DNA of 64,000 bases from Forficula auricularia (GCA_024734495.1 JALMQS010000677.1:62001-126000), one strand, 5' to 3'; counted from the first letter of the stretch, positions 42,412-54,556 are shown. Numbers and translations are program-made. Notes: generated by a model not told the origin, from the letters alone.

Positions 42412-43487
42412 TTATTACTTTACAATACAGGGTATGGTCAAGTATTGTAATCGTGCATGAAAAAAGTGTTTTTTCCCCTTCTTTTTTTTCAAAATGTCTC
42501 AAAAACGGCTGAAACTATTTTCATTAAAAAAATTGAGCAAAATTATGGAATTTCGCTGTACAAAAAAGCTCTAATAAGTAAACATCGAAAAAATTATATT
42601 TTTTGAGATAATAATTGTTTTGTCAAAATGTCTGTGCGTTACCAAATTTTTTTGACGAGCTAGCTCAAAAACTAGTGTGAATATCGAAATCAAATTTCAC
42701 ACGTAGTTTTGGTCCATTGAGATTAAGAGCCGATTAGATTTTGGTGCATATCGACCCAAAATTAAGGGGGTGGAGGGGGGTTAAAAATTAAAAATCTAGG
42801 CCGTTTGAGCAAACTCGACCAAATTTTGTTTACATAATCAGTGGGACCCCAGAAGTCTACAAATGCAAAAACTAACCGCCCAAAATGGGGGGGGGTTGCA
42901 GGGTCAAAAAATGAAAATCTTGGCCATTTACCAAACTCAACTAAATTTTGTATACAGGGCACAGGTGTTTTGTTGAGTTTTCTTAAAAGTTTTTTAATTT
43001 GGAGGGCTAATTCGGTTCTGACTTCAGTAGGTTGGCCTATAAGGGCTAGTTCTGAGTCTAATGCCGTGGAAAGAATGGCCCTAGAATTTATAATCTGGAT
43101 GGGCGCTTATTTTAATCCTTTGTTCAGGATGTCCATTTCGATAGGATCAAATTGGGTGTCGGACAGGAATTATTTAACGGATTAAATTTTGTATACATAA
43201 TCAGTGGGACCCCAGAAGTCTAAAAATGCCAAAACTAACCGCCCAAAATTAGGGGGGGGGAGCAGGATCAAAAAATGAAAATTTTTGCCATTTACCAAAC
43301 TCAACCGAATTTTGTATGCATAATCAGTGGGCCCTAGGAGTCTAAAAATGCAAAAACTCCTCTACATGATTATAAATAATTTACATGATTATAAATAATT
43401 TTATTAAATATTAAATATAAGTGAGGGGCCGGGTTGTATGGTAAAGTCAAGTGGATGGCCACATCAGAACACGTCAGCTTATTTTTT
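42412..43487 (+). repeat. Repeat B copy 2 with ~230-bp foreign insert
   Basis: Hairpin start at about 42416, body, minisatellite units (42770-42955 and 43188-43360), and end ACACGTCAGCTTATT near 43473. Between the units 42958-43185 is unrelated sequence with no family recognised. The 114-codon frame 42841-43185 crosses that junction and is not a gene. Confidence 0.7.
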
Positions 43488-43959
43488 TAATATTATTGTT
43501 ATATAGTCTATTTTAGTATGCCTGATATTCCTTCTATTTCATTACCTATGATACTATTTTTATTTGGATTTTATCTTATACTCTTGATTCACAACTCCAT
43601 AAACAATGGTCTTCTTCTTGCTGTATACCATATTGGCATATCGAAATAGTAACCTACTAGTATATTCCGTCCCTAGAGGCCTTTCCGCGGCAGCCTGGAT
43701 CCCGGCACAATGGAATCGGTCAGGATTCATCTATGCTTGCCTGGCTGTGCCCCAGCAAACACGGTTCTAGGTTGTCTTGATGGGTTGTCGGGGGTCGGAA
43801 TATTCTTACCTATGTGATGGCGTAAATTACCATAGTAGTTGACTCGCCGATAAACAAAATAATAATAATTGATGAAAGGCAGCCCAAGGATAACGAAAAA
43901 TAAAATTTCCAATAAAAAATAAATTAATTTGAACTTTTCTTTTATCTTCTTGAAAACGG

Positions 43960-44010
43960 AGGCTTCTGAGGATCTTCCATCCTCCGTCAGGGTCTACAAA
44001 TAGTAAAGTT
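43960..44010 (-). ncRNA. Degenerate hammerhead-like motif
   Basis: Minus strand CTGACGGAGGATGGAAGATC then CTCAGAAGCCTCCGTTTTC. Stem AGGAT/ATCCT pairs, but A9 and GAAA are changed. Confidence 0.25.
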
Positions 44011-44600
44011 TTTATTTTGCCGAGAGTAGGAGAGTTGTTAAATCATAAAGAGAAACAAAGAGGTTGTCCTCTGCTTGATGCAAATGAACATACATCACAA
44101 ATATATATCAAATATATATCGTCGCCTTAGAGCAATCTAGGTTCCGCGGAACCCCAGGGTTCCACAAAGGGAGATCTGGGGTTCCGACCACCTAGAAGGT
44201 CAATAAAAGAAAAAAATAATAGTTAGTAGAATCACCCCTCAAAAAATTTGTGATGCAAAGAAAAAATACTAAATTTATAGTAAGTATTATCTTATAGTCT
44301 TAAGATAATGCGATGAACATCACTATTATTGTCTCAGTGATACCATTTTCGTTGTTCTAAAGTTCCGTAACTTTCTTATAATAAACGATTACGTTAGATT
44401 AGTAACAAAATAAAAACATCATTTAAATTGTTTTATTATTATTTTGTTATTAATGACGTTTGAAATAATATTGATTTTCAAATAGATCAACATATTATTT
44501 ACGAGCATACATTGAATATGTAAAAAAAAACCTGTCCGATCCGAAAGGAGCATATGGAGTATCCCAATTACATTACCAAAAAATATGTATTGCACTTTTG
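44011..44600. other. Unassigned sequence with a hAT-like GGTTCC palindrome
   Basis: 44020-44110 matches the outer flank of the 20518 palindrome. AGGTTCCGCGGAACC near 44150 is a short palindrome of a type seen at hAT ends, but no second end was found. Confidence 0.35.
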
Positions 44601-44601
44601 C

Positions 44602-44854
44602 TAAAATGAAATAAGTTTATTTATTCCTGTGTCATACAATTCCGGTGTTCTGGAGTCGTTGAAGGCATTTTTGACACCGTCTTGGTGTATGAAACATATC
44701 TCTTGCAAGAAGTTGTTGAGATGCTTGAAAAAGTGCTAGCCAGTTGGCGAGAGGCCCGGCGAATACAGCGGATGAGGCAGAGTTTCGTAGCTATAAATAA
44801 ACTTGTTTCATGTTGGCAAAAGTGCATTGCTTTGAATGGTTTTTATTTTGATTT
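44602..44854 (+). pseudogene. Possible mariner-like transposase C-terminal remnant
   Basis: The + frame ending at TAA near 44852-44854 stays open for about 80 codons and ends FVAINKLVSCWQKCIALNGF followed by YFDL. This resembles the C-terminus of mariner-family transposases (a CW/RW..C....G.YFE pattern). The catalytic DD34D core is not visible upstream, so it is at most a 3' scrap. The overlapping minus frame 44621-44827 is the shadow of this one. No termini found. Call is tentative. Confidence 0.35.
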
Positions 44855-44872
44855 ATAAGTTTTTCTAAGCCG

Positions 44873-45208
44873 AGATATACGAGCCCCGTCCCATCTCAAT
44901 TGGCCCAACAATATTTTTTCTTTTTAAATAAAATTATGCTAATTCACGGTAAATTTAATTTAAATATTTATTTTTATTATCATTTGGAACAACATTTTAA
45001 ACAATTTAAAACATTTTATTGTAACATTTAACTTAAAATTATTTTTTAATTGTTAAAAACAAGGAAAACATACAAAATCCATAACCGTTACCACTGTGTC
45101 ACGTCGCCTTTATTTTTAATTACGGTTTGAATTCTTTTGGGCAACGTACTTATTAAGTTTTGACACTCATCTTGAGTGAAATTATCCCAAATATTTTGAA
45201 GTTTGTGT
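44873..45208 (-). pseudogene. 3' end of a second copy of the Tc1-like element
   Basis: Colinear with 5228-5560: terminal repeat, 3' UTR and the last ~30 codons of the transposase, with scattered substitutions, then an abrupt break at about 45208. The reading frame includes ITQW-type C-terminal codons changed to a VTQW-like end. Only the non-catalytic C-terminus is present. Confidence 0.8.
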
Positions 45209-45797
45209 TTTCTAGTTCTTTCGTGTTATAAAAATGAGTTTTTTATTGAATCCTTTTTGTTCTTGCAAAAATAGAAGCTCATGAAAATTGGTCAATTATG
45301 TTAGGCATGCAGGAGGAATTTATAACTGAGGAAAGTAAAAAAAATACTTTTGTTAAAGGATTTTGTTTTTAGATAAAATAAATTAAATATTTCAAAGGAT
45401 TGATTTCCATCATTTTATATCATCAATTCATCATTATTATTCATAAGCATCTTAACCATAACAATTCAATCGAAGCAAAGTTTGCATGTTCTACTTATAT
45501 CAATTTATATAGGTTGGTCCTTCGACCTATTTCATGAGAAACTTCTTTTATAATTCATATACTCAAAATTTTTTTTAAAATTCTAATGGTCTTTTTATAT
45601 ATGTTATGTATATCTTCAAACCAGTTCCGGCTTTCAAACATATTTACTATTTATTTATTAACTGACTTTTTTAATTAATTGAATTCTGAAAATTGCTGAA
45701 GCAGCTCAATGTTATATATAAAGTATTACAATAATTAAATTAAAACAAAAATAATAATAATAAAAAAAAACCTTATAATCAAACAACCATATAATAT
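45209..45797. other. AT-rich stretch, nothing recognised
   Basis: No gene, no shared repeat. Short A/T homopolymers only. Confidence 0.4.
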
Positions 45798-45990
45798 GGG
45801 GGTCGGGTAGGCTAGAGTTTAGCATGTCAGCCTGCTAACCAAGTGGACCCGGGTTCGAATCTGACTCGAGGAATCCGGCTAAAACCTGACCCCCCGGGGT
45901 GGGGGGGGGGGAATAGAGACAAATTTAATAAAAAATAATTAGTATCGTAAATTGGGTTATACCTGGAAAGGGCGAAAAACCAAAAAAAAT
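45798..45990 (+). repeat. SINE2 copy
   Basis: B box GGTTCGAATCTGACTC; a G run at 45898-45911 expands the usual CCCCGGGGGT segment. Probable target duplication ATAATAT on both sides. Confidence 0.8.
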
Positions 45991-46014
45991 AATATGACTA
46001 TTTTTATTTATTTA

Positions 46015-46625
46015 CTAGCTTCAAGGCCCGCCTTCGGAAATGAATGAATGAGCTCAAATGCAAAAGCCAAAAGGCCTAGTTCTTTTGAAATGGCTGAGGG
46101 TCTTAAATACAATAGAAAAAAGATGAGATGAGATTCCCAAGGGTATTTTTAAGAAAAATGATTTTTAAATAACATTGTTTATTTTAAATTAAATATTTTT
46201 CATCTATATATATAATCAAAAGCTTGGGTGAAACTTTTTTATTTTTTTCTACCCCTATTAAAGACGGTTTTCAGAATTTTTTTTCAAATTTTTATATATA
46301 TATATATACCTTGGTAGACCGAGCTTTGTTCGGGTTTAGTTAATGCTTGACAACAACACACCACAATCACAATAGTTCTTCAAGACCTTTGAGAAGAATG
46401 AATTTGCCCAATCCATTGTCTATCTGGGTACAATAATAAAATGGAAACCTTTAAAAACCCATCAAAAACAATTTTGTCGAAGATGAGACCGTGACAGATC
46501 GAATTGTCACCCCAAAAACCCCCTAACCCGTGAATTTCATCAAAATCGGTAGAGCCGTTTTCAAAATAGAACCAAGATACAAATATATATATATATACAA
46601 TTGTTGCTCGTTTAATAAGAGTAGA
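46015..46625 (-). mobile_element. Complete non-autonomous Helitron (611 bp), minus strand
   Basis: Minus strand begins TC (46625-46624) after A, reading TCTACTCTTATTAAACGAGC, and ends with CCGAAGGCGGGCCTTGAAG then CTAG (46018-46015) followed by T. The 5' half matches the Helitron at 2191-2991; the 3' end matches that at 1178. Confidence 0.8.
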
Positions 46626-47132
46626 TACGAATTATTGGATAATATGACACTTATCATAGACGCCGGAGTTTGAATTTGGACAGAGAAAATGAATGAAATG
46701 TTTCAAATTTTTATTAAAAAGTAACCCCAAAGTAGAATTGAAAAACTTTAATAAAAATGAATAATACCGAACTACGCTCGGTCTCGAGTTCAGACGGGCC
46801 ACCATTTTGTTAGTTGTGGCCTCATGGTCGTTGAATTTCATACATTGGCTATAAGTAAGCTTGTCGCCGAGTCCGCCCCATAACGTTCTCGTAATCAGAG
46901 ATAGTCACGTGACTGAAAGAGAACTCTATGATTGGTGCCCGGAGAAGAGTCGACCTTGGAACGGCTGTTTCGTTTCTCGGAACCTCCCTTGGCTTGACTC
47001 GTGACTTTCAGAAAGCTTTGCGATTGGTTGGTTTCCTGATTCAGGGCCACCCAATAAGCATTTCGCGTTTTTTTAAATCTGTATTACTCTCAAGCTGGTC
47101 ACCCTTGTAATAAATCGACTTATTTATTATTA
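46626..47132. other. Unassigned, slightly GC-richer stretch
   Basis: 46840-47110 has higher GC and a 60-codon + frame (46928-47110, RRVDLGTAVSFLGTSLGLTR) with no recognised domain. Could be an old coding fragment; not called. Confidence 0.35.
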
Positions 47133-47345
47133 TTACTTTATCCAATGCGAAGCAGATAAAGTATTGGAATCGGTGTCTCGGCAAGCGCGACTTCAAAGGG
47201 CCCTCAGGTATAGTCTACCGAACCCATGGTCTCAACCAAAGTCACAAATTGTAGTATCCACTTAGGTTGAATTTTAGCAGGTGACTTTTTTGCCAAACAT
47301 GGGGCCCAGAGACAAAAAGTGGGATTTTATCTTTTAATAGTGTGT
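47133..47345 (+). repeat. Repeat A, hairpin-end part
   Basis: TACTTTATCCAATGCGAAGC onward, in the orientation of 6287; the copy stops near 47345. Confidence 0.65.
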
Positions 47346-47907
47346 CCAAATGGATGGATGTACATATCGTCGCTGATCTTACAAAACCATGTAAGTCCGA
47401 TTTTTGGTCAAATACGTATTATACGTTTATACCGACCAACTTTTCACGGAGCATCTGTCTATTAAAACCTTATTATTCTATTCCAATATAATTTCGAGCT
47501 ACGGACAAATAATAAATATTGCATTGTATTTGCTTGTATTCGTGTTTAAAATGGTTTTTCTTGTTTTCTGGCAAGCAATGAATTTAGGTCTCACGAGATT
47601 TTATGAATGAATTGAAATTGAACAAATATTGTATTGATTATGTGAGGATGAAATCAGGTAAGAGATCTTTTAACCAGTGGAAAGTGAAATCGTAAGAAAA
47701 TTAAGTGATTCAATTTTCTTATGCTTGAGAGGAAATAAAGGAAATAGAAAAAGAAACTTTCTCATTAAACGTGGTGATACGGGCTTTTATTTCCGGTGCA
47801 GTAATCAGACAAGTTTAAATGCTTCTATCTTAATTAAATAAATTTTTACTATTTGGATTATCTCAACACTTTAAAAAAAACAACAATAAAATTGCGAAAA
47901 CGTCGAA

Positions 47908-48869
47908 TCTATATATATAAAATTAAGGTTTTGTCTGTACATTGCTCCAAATCACGCCAAATTTTGGTTGCACACGTTTCAAACAAAGTTATGAACGAAA
48001 ACACCCTCAACAAAATTCCTGTCTGTATGTCTGTTTGTCTGTATGTTTCCGTGGGTTCCGCGAAAAGTTGGTCACGATTCATGTAAAAACGGCTGAAGGG
48101 ATTATTATGTAATTTCATATTTACATCAGATGTCTTCTAACTTACTTTTTTAGCTATATAAAGTTTTGATATTTTAACCCCAGAAGGGGGTTTGGGGGGG
48201 CGCACGAATGAAAATTATCAATTAACTCCTAAACTATTAACCTTCAAATTTTATGGTAAACAAAGTTGTAGGGGATGTGATTTCTGACAAATTTTGTTTA
48301 AAAAAATTTCCCCAAAAACCCACTCAAAAAAAGGGAGGGGGGTGAAAAATGTAAATTCTTGCCCTTGGAGCAAACTCAACCAAATTTTGTATACATAATC
48401 TCTGGGCCTCTAGAGAGCTAGAAATGGAAATAACAACCCAAAATGGGGGGGTGGGGTCAAAAAATGAAAATTCTTTCTCTTGGACCAAACTCAAACAAAT
48501 TTTGTATACATAATCTGTGGGCCACTAGAAGTCTAGAAATTCAAAAACTGGGTGTGGAGGGTGGGTGCGGGGGTGGAATGGAGTGGGCATGGGTTAGGGT
48601 ATGGGGTGCGCGGGGTGGAATGGGGGTGGGGTGAGGGAGTGAGGCAAAGTAGGGTGGGGGTGCAGCGGGTCCAGGGGGCGTAACGGGGGGTCCAAGGTGG
48701 TGCGCAGGTTTGGAGGGCATGGGGTGGGGTGCGGGGTTCGAGGTGGGTGGTGTGGGGACGGTGGTTGGGCACGGGTGCATGGTGCGGGGGGTGCTGGAGG
48801 GGTTTCGGGGATGGGGGGCGCCGATTAGGGTGCGGATGGAGTTGGGGCGAAGGCGGGCCTTGCAGCTAG
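47908..48869 (+). mobile_element. Non-autonomous Helitron (962 bp) carrying minisatellite and G-rich tract
   Basis: Starts TC after A (47907/47908, TCTATATATATAAAATTAAG) and ends GAAGGCGGGCCTTGCAG then CTAG (48866-48869) followed by T. 48310-48545 holds two units of the minisatellite also found in repeats B and C. The left half of the terminal hairpin is decayed. Confidence 0.75.
48543..48850 (+). repeat. G-rich, C-poor tract (~300 bp)
   Basis: Very strong strand asymmetry: runs of GGGG/GGTGG on + with few C. Many G-runs are spaced closely enough for G-quadruplex formation. The overlapping P/H/T-rich frames (minus 48533-48780) are translations of this tract. Confidence 0.8.
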
Positions 48870-49128
48870 TTTTCTATAAAAAAAAATTATGGCCAACAAT
48901 TTAAAAATATTCACCTTCTAAAATGTCCCAAATTTTTCCTAGTGCATCGGTGTCCGTGTAAAGAAGTAGCTGGGGCACTTGTCACAGGAATATGAATCTC
49001 ATCAGATAACCCTACTCAACTTTGTTATCCTAATAGAAGCCTCAAATTCGTCCCTGCATTTGTGGAGAGAAGCCACTATTCTTAGCCACCCTGGACTCAA
49101 TTCTAGAGTGAACTATCAGACTAAGGGC

Positions 49129-49447
49129 CAGTTGTATGTATGTTGGTAAAGTCTTTGTAAAAGTTGACAAAGGGTAAAACCTTAGAATTCACCTTGTGCA
49201 CGGCCGGATGGCCAATCAGATGATACGTACTTGCATCTGATAGGCCATCCCGCCGGGCTAAGGTTTTACCCTTTGTCAACTTTTACTTTTTACTCTTTTA
49301 AACGTTGACAAAGGGTAAAACCTTAAAGTTCACCTTTTGCCCGTTGGGATGGCCAATCAGATGAAAGTGCCTGTCAAGGTGAATTCTAAGGCTTTACCCT
49401 TTGCAAACGTTTAAAAAGAGTTTACCAACCGACATACAACTGGCCCT
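49129..49447. mobile_element. Palindromic MITE (AGGGCCAGTTGTATGT ends)
   Basis: AGGGCCAGTTGTATGT and ACATACAACTGGCCCT bound about 320 bp that contain further inverted and direct copies of GACAAAGGGTAAAACCTT and GATGGCCAATCAGATGA. Partial copy at 19205-19302. Confidence 0.75.
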
Positions 49448-50881
49448 AAGAGGAGATCGAGCAGTAAGGAACGAGCGCTCAGGGTCTCGATTCCCTGATC
49501 CATCATAGAACAGTCACTGTCCTTTCCATTTTTTATGGAAACTACCAGGGCGTTTATTCTGACGAGATAAGATCAATAATTAAAAAGATTTAGTTTGTCG
49601 AGAGTAGCAAAATTGATGATTCAAAAGAAGAAATCATTGGGCATGTCCTCTGTTTGATGCAAATAAACATAGGTTTACCCAATATATAATGAATATACCT
49701 ACATCCAATCGGGTATTTGAACTCATGAGAAATAACAGATAGAATATTTCTAATTAAAAATACTGATGATGAAGGTCAAACCTTTGAAGATATAGTAGTC
49801 TCTAACAATATAAATATAATAATAATATCGTCGGCTTAGAGTGTAAGCCTGCTAAATCCATTTTTTATCATATATGACATATTAAGGAGGTTCATTACTG
49901 TTTATCATTTTTATAAGAAAATTCTGAAATTTTTACCATCGAATCATTGATTTATTAAATATTTATCCCCGAAATTTGAAGTTGATCCTCTGTCCCATTA
50001 CCAAGAAATAAATTATTGAAAATTGTCCTTTTTGGAAGTAAATGGCCGAGCTTTTAAAAGGGCTATAACTTCTATACAAGTTATACCATTTTCAACAAAT
50101 ATATACAGATCAATAATTCAACTTATATGAATCGAATGATACATTTATTCGATAGATTTGACATATTAAATTAATTAGTTATTCATAAATGTAAAAAAAT
50201 AAAAAGTCATTTGTAGCCAACAGAATAAATAACAAAAGCACCAGTGTAGAATTCCAACTCTATTTCTTGAAATCGTTTTTGTGTATAAATAAAATATTTT
50301 TATAATGAGAAAAATTTATCTCAAATATTCTTTTTATTAATATTATCATAACAAAGATTTTTATTCTAAATTAACCTCTATTAACCATTTTTTTATTAAA
50401 AAATTTAGTAAGCAGACGTTTTCACTCTCCAGAAATACAAAACGATTTTTTCGAAGATAAACCAGATAGATAAGTTGTCCCGAAACTCCCTTATTACCGT
50501 TCGAAAGATAATAGAGATGCAGCATATCTTCCAAGTAAAACTGCTACTTAAAATTACGATCGTAAGTTGTAGAAAAAAAATGATGAAAAACATTTTTTCC
50601 ATAACAACAATATTAAATTTTGTTTGTTTTTTCTCTGCCCTGTAAAATTTCCTTGTTGTGAGTTTGCAGGTTTACTCTCTAAGGCGACGATTTGCCTTTA
50701 TACAATTATGCATTTAAGTATAATATGTATTCACTATATTGAAACATTTTTATGATTGTTTTGTGTATAAAAAAATAATATCTTTTATAAAACACAATCT
50801 GATAATGTTTAATTAAATCCAAACGTTTCAGGAGAAATTCTCCCTTTAGCAATGGAAATTTTAAGAAATTTGAAAAAAAAA
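49448..50881. other. Long unassigned AT-rich stretch
   Basis: 49590-49800 contains flank and core of the 20518-type unit (a degenerate CTGATGATGAAGG motif near 49748). 50800-50850 holds a degenerate GAGAATTTCTCCTGAAACGT unit on the minus strand, with a related plus-strand copy near 51118. No gene. Confidence 0.4.
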
Positions 50882-51072
50882 AGTTTTTTTTTTAGCTTTT
50901 CGGCCCTTCTAGCCATAAGCCAATTTACGATACTACATATTTTTTAAATTTTGTCTCTACCCCGGTGGTCAGATTTTAGCCGAATGCCTCGAGTCGGATT
51001 CGAACCCGGATCCACTTGGTTAGCAGGATGTTACGCTACCGCCTGCTTATCTGACCTCCCCCCCCAAAAAAA
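50882..51072 (-). repeat. SINE2 copy
   Basis: Minus-strand copy with B box complement GATTCGAACCCGG and poly-T at its + strand start. Ends in a C run at 51056-51066. Confidence 0.8.
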
Positions 51073-51894
51073 AAAAAGTTGTTTTAAGAAAGGAATATAA
51101 AACAATTAACAGTAATGGGAGAATTTTTCCCGAAACGTTTGGATTTCAAATGAACGTTTTCAGATTGTTTTTTATAAAAGATATGCAAATAAAGATAGAA
51201 GTATAATGTATTAATGATTTTTAGGTATAGGTATGTTCATTTGCATCAAAGAGAGAACAACCTCAGAGATTTCTCCTTAAAATCATCTAATAAAAAAATT
51301 AGATTTAGTACAATTTAGTAAAAGTTTTGAGTTTATTTAGGATTTATCGTGAAAATAAAATTCTCTCTATTCTGACATATTGTATGCGTGGGTGTTTATG
51401 TAAGCGTATATGTTACTCTATCTAATGGAGAAGGGGTGTCATTTTCCGTCTGGCGCCAACCAATATACTCCAGGCGCCAGTTTAAAAACTTAACCAAGAG
51501 ATTCGGCTGTATTTATTTAACGAAAAATAACATAAAGCCTGAATAGAAAATATTTTTTTTAACTGATTAGGTAAATAAAAAATAGATTTTCTCGAACATA
51601 GAGAGATATTTACTATTGGGGAAATCAATACAAAGAATTAATAATATTTTTGATCAATATTTCTAGTATTTGATAAAAACCCCCCCAAAAATAGGTATTT
51701 ACAAGTTTGAGTTTGAAATCTAACGCATAAAATGTTTTTAAATCACCCGTATAATATATTAACTACCCTTGATCTATTTATTTATACGTATTGTATAAAA
51801 TCTAAATACTAATACCATTGAAGGAGACAATAAATTTTATTATCTCCTTCAATATATTAAAATTCTGCTACCCTCGGCACAAAAACTTTCAATT

Positions 51895-52440
51895 TAACTA
51901 ATACCATTATTGATTCACGAGCTTTTCGTGCGTGCCTTCGGCACGCCCTCGAAGCTTGGCCCTCCAGACTGGTGCCCTGGCGGGCGGCGTCTCGGTCCAA
52001 AAATTTTATTCCTCTTAAAAAACCACACTCCAAATGTATACCTGTAAACTCCCGAAAATACATAGTCTCTTAAAAGTTTCGCCTCATTTTCGTCCTGACA
52101 CAGCTACAGAAATGAGGCCCTAGATATGAATCTGGAAGTATTTTTTTTTCTATAATCTACAGCATTGTGATATTTTTTGTGTGGAAATATATAGATTTAT
52201 TTAAATAAGTGGGATCGTGTGAGGAGGAGAATTATATTATATCATTTTTTTTAATCCGATAATCGATATAAGGCTCCAAATATTTAAAAGAGATCAGGTG
52301 TTGTTTGTATGACAGGCTGCTCTCTCCAGTATTGCCATGAGAAACTGGGGATGCGTGTTTTAAGTCGTCCAATTTTGTAAAAATCAAAAAATAAGAATAA
52401 TAAAATTTAGATTTTTAAAAAATTATAAAAAAGTGGCAAA
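51895..52440 (-). repeat. Repeat E copy 2
   Basis: Reverse of 18395-18960, starting at the ACGAGCTTTTCGTGCGTGCC hairpin end. The 68-codon frame 51857-52063 is repeat translation. Confidence 0.7.
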
Positions 52441-52454
52441 ATCCATACATCCAT

Positions 52455-52682
52455 CCGCACGCACTTCCAAAAAAAATGGCACTTTTTGGCCTCTCGACGA
52501 GACCCCAGCTAATTTTTGTCAAAATCGTCACGTGCTAAAATTAAATATAATTGAATACTACAATTTGTGACCTTAATTGAGTCCATGGGTTCCGTAGACT
52601 TTACCTGAGGACCCTTTGAAGTCGCGCTTGCCGCCAGACCGATTACAATACTTTACCCATGCTTCGCATTGGATAAAGTAAA
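52455..52682 (+). repeat. Repeat A, hairpin-end part (same orientation as 21436)
   Basis: Ends ATGCTTCGCATTGGATAAAG at about 52660-52679. Confidence 0.65.
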
Positions 52683-52689
52683 AAAGGCC

Positions 52690-52855
52690 CAATACAAATG
52701 AAATGTATACGGGACCAATCGGGAACTATACTGAACCCAATGAAAAAAAAAATCGAAATCAGTTGACATGGTAAAGAGAAATCGACGCACAAACACAAAA
52801 AAAAGACATTCCGTTGAATTGATAACCTCCTCCTTTTTTTGAAGTCGGTTAAAAA
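52690..52855 (+). repeat. Repeat L tail fragment
   Basis: GGGACCAATCGG... to GAAGTCGGTTAAAAA, only the last ~165 bp of repeat L. Confidence 0.6.
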
Positions 52856-53599
52856 TATTCCATAAATATCATTTATCTGCGTTATTTTTAAAAGATGTTT
52901 TTCTGAAAAATTAGCATGAATATTTATTTTTCTCGTTCTTTATTCATGACTTGGATTTCTGGACATATAATCGAATTCAAAATATTCCATACGTCAGACA
53001 CCACGGTAAGGGGAGATCGACTAAGACACTGTGCAGATGGCATATATTTAGCCCAATCCTACTTGTGTTGCGTGCATCTAGCGGAATTGATCGACTAGGC
53101 CTAAAGGCAAACAAAGCGGGTTACAATCCTATTGGAGTTTATGTATGAGAGTGGGGATTAAACCTTTATAGATCCATTGAAACATTCAATGGTTACAGTA
53201 CAGTACATACAGCATGGGGCTTGCCTGACATCCAATTAACACTATAAACCCTATTCCACTCTCCTATGAAATGGATTATTTTAGCTAAATGGCCTTGGCA
53301 TGTTGAATAAAGGTATAGAACTCAAAATGTAAGTAACATATTTGTGCTTTTATGGCTGAGTGTTTAAAATATACTGTCAACTGTTGGCATATTGCATTTC
53401 CGGATTATGTCTAGAAGTAAAATAAAAGGGAGATATTATTAAGGGATGAGATTTTCTATTTCCTTCTAGAAACCCAACAGTTATACCAGTGGTCGAAGAA
53501 CCAAGGTAAATGTATAATAAAAGATTTTATTGATGATGGCAAGACAAAAAATACATATTTCTTCAACATCAAAAAGCAATATTAAAGGAAACAAGAAGA
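52856..53599. other. Unassigned sequence
   Basis: Two overlapping + frames of 60-65 codons (52916-53148) have no recognised motif. A moderately GC-rich patch lies at 53000-53110. Confidence 0.35.
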
Positions 53600-53628
53600 A
53601 AAATTATTACATGCTTTCTTATTGAGAC

Positions 53629-53679
53629 TTTGAACCCTGAAAAAGGAGGGAACATCCTTCGAAATGTCGGTTTAAAAGT
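53629..53679 (+). ncRNA. Hammerhead-like motif, core mutated
   Basis: CTGAAAA (53637-53643; G8 to A), extra A, stem II GGAGG/CCTTC (53645-53649 with 53656-53660, one G-T pair), GAA, ATGT, C, then GGTTTAAA pairing with TTTGAACC (53629-53636) over eight positions including one wobble. Confidence 0.4.
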
Positions 53680-53762
53680 GTAAAAAGAAAAGTTCCTAAT
53701 AAATCTTTTTTATTGGGAATCATCTTTTTATATCATTCGACTCAAACTCACTAGAATTCAGG

Positions 53763-54460
53763 GATAAAATTTCGATGCTAGGCGTAACTCTAGGGTCTGA
53801 GCTTTCATGGAATGACCATATCTCAACCACTGCTAAAGCTGCAGCGCGCAAGCTTGGTCTTCTATTTAGGTCTAAACGCTGTTAAACTCCCAGTCAACTT
53901 CTTATACTGTATAAGGCTCAAATTCGTCCCTGTCTCGAAAATGGATCTCATCTGTGGTGGGGTGCCTCCAAGCATTCTCTTGCTACACTGGATGCAATTC
54001 AGAAGCGAGCAATTAAACTAATAGGAGACCCGGCTCTAACCAACTCACTCGACTCCCCGGCTCACCGAAGAACCGTTTCTGCTCTTTCTCTGTACTACAG
54101 ATACTATCATTGTGTCTGTTCAGTCGAGCTGAAATCAATTATTCCCCCAATGCCCTCTTTACGAGAAACACGCGGTTTTCAAACGCTCAGCACCCCTTCC
54201 CTGTCAAATTGGATAAAAGTCGAACAAGCGCTTTCGCCAACTCTTTTATCCCTATGACCTCCAGAGACTGGAACTCGCTCCCTGCCACCATCTTTCCCGT
54301 GACTTATAACCTTCAGCTATTTAAGACCCGTATCCACAGATACCTACGACCCCCGCCCAACACATAAAATTCTTTCTTCTTCTTTTCACGATGAACCAAC
54401 CCAGGCCTTTAGGGGTTGCACCTTTTTGGTGTAACTCCTTCTCTCATCATTATCATAAAA
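53763..54460 (+). pseudogene. CR1/Jockey-type LINE 3' end, partner of SINE1
   Basis: The + frame from 53775 reads MLGVTLGSELSWNDHISTTA, then stops at TAA 53883-53885, continues TPSQLLILYKAQIRPCLENG, SLATLDAIQKRAIKLIGDPA, SLDSPAHRRTVSALSLYYRY and ELKSIIPPMPSLRETRGF. After a frameshift near 54200 it ends SFIPMTSRDWNSLPATIFPV, YNLQLFKTRIHRYLRPPPNT. This is the thumb and C-terminal region of a LINE reverse transcriptase. The 3' UTR (54386-54460) closely matches the 3' tail of SINE1, implying that SINE1 is mobilised by this LINE type. One stop and one frameshift make the copy inactive. Confidence 0.8.
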
Positions 54461-54556
54461 AAAGCTTTCCTTTGATTGATTTTCATTCAATCCTCAATTT
54501 CATATGATTGAAATTTTAATACGATTTTGAATTTGAAATAATTTTTAGAAAAAAAA

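Noticed and set aside
46928..47110. 60-codon + frame in a GC-richer patch
   Set aside because: Short, no motif, no neighbouring exon or splice context; mentioned only as unassigned sequence.
48533..48780. Pro/His/Thr-rich frames on the minus strand
   Set aside because: Translation of the G-rich tract in a Helitron; low complexity.
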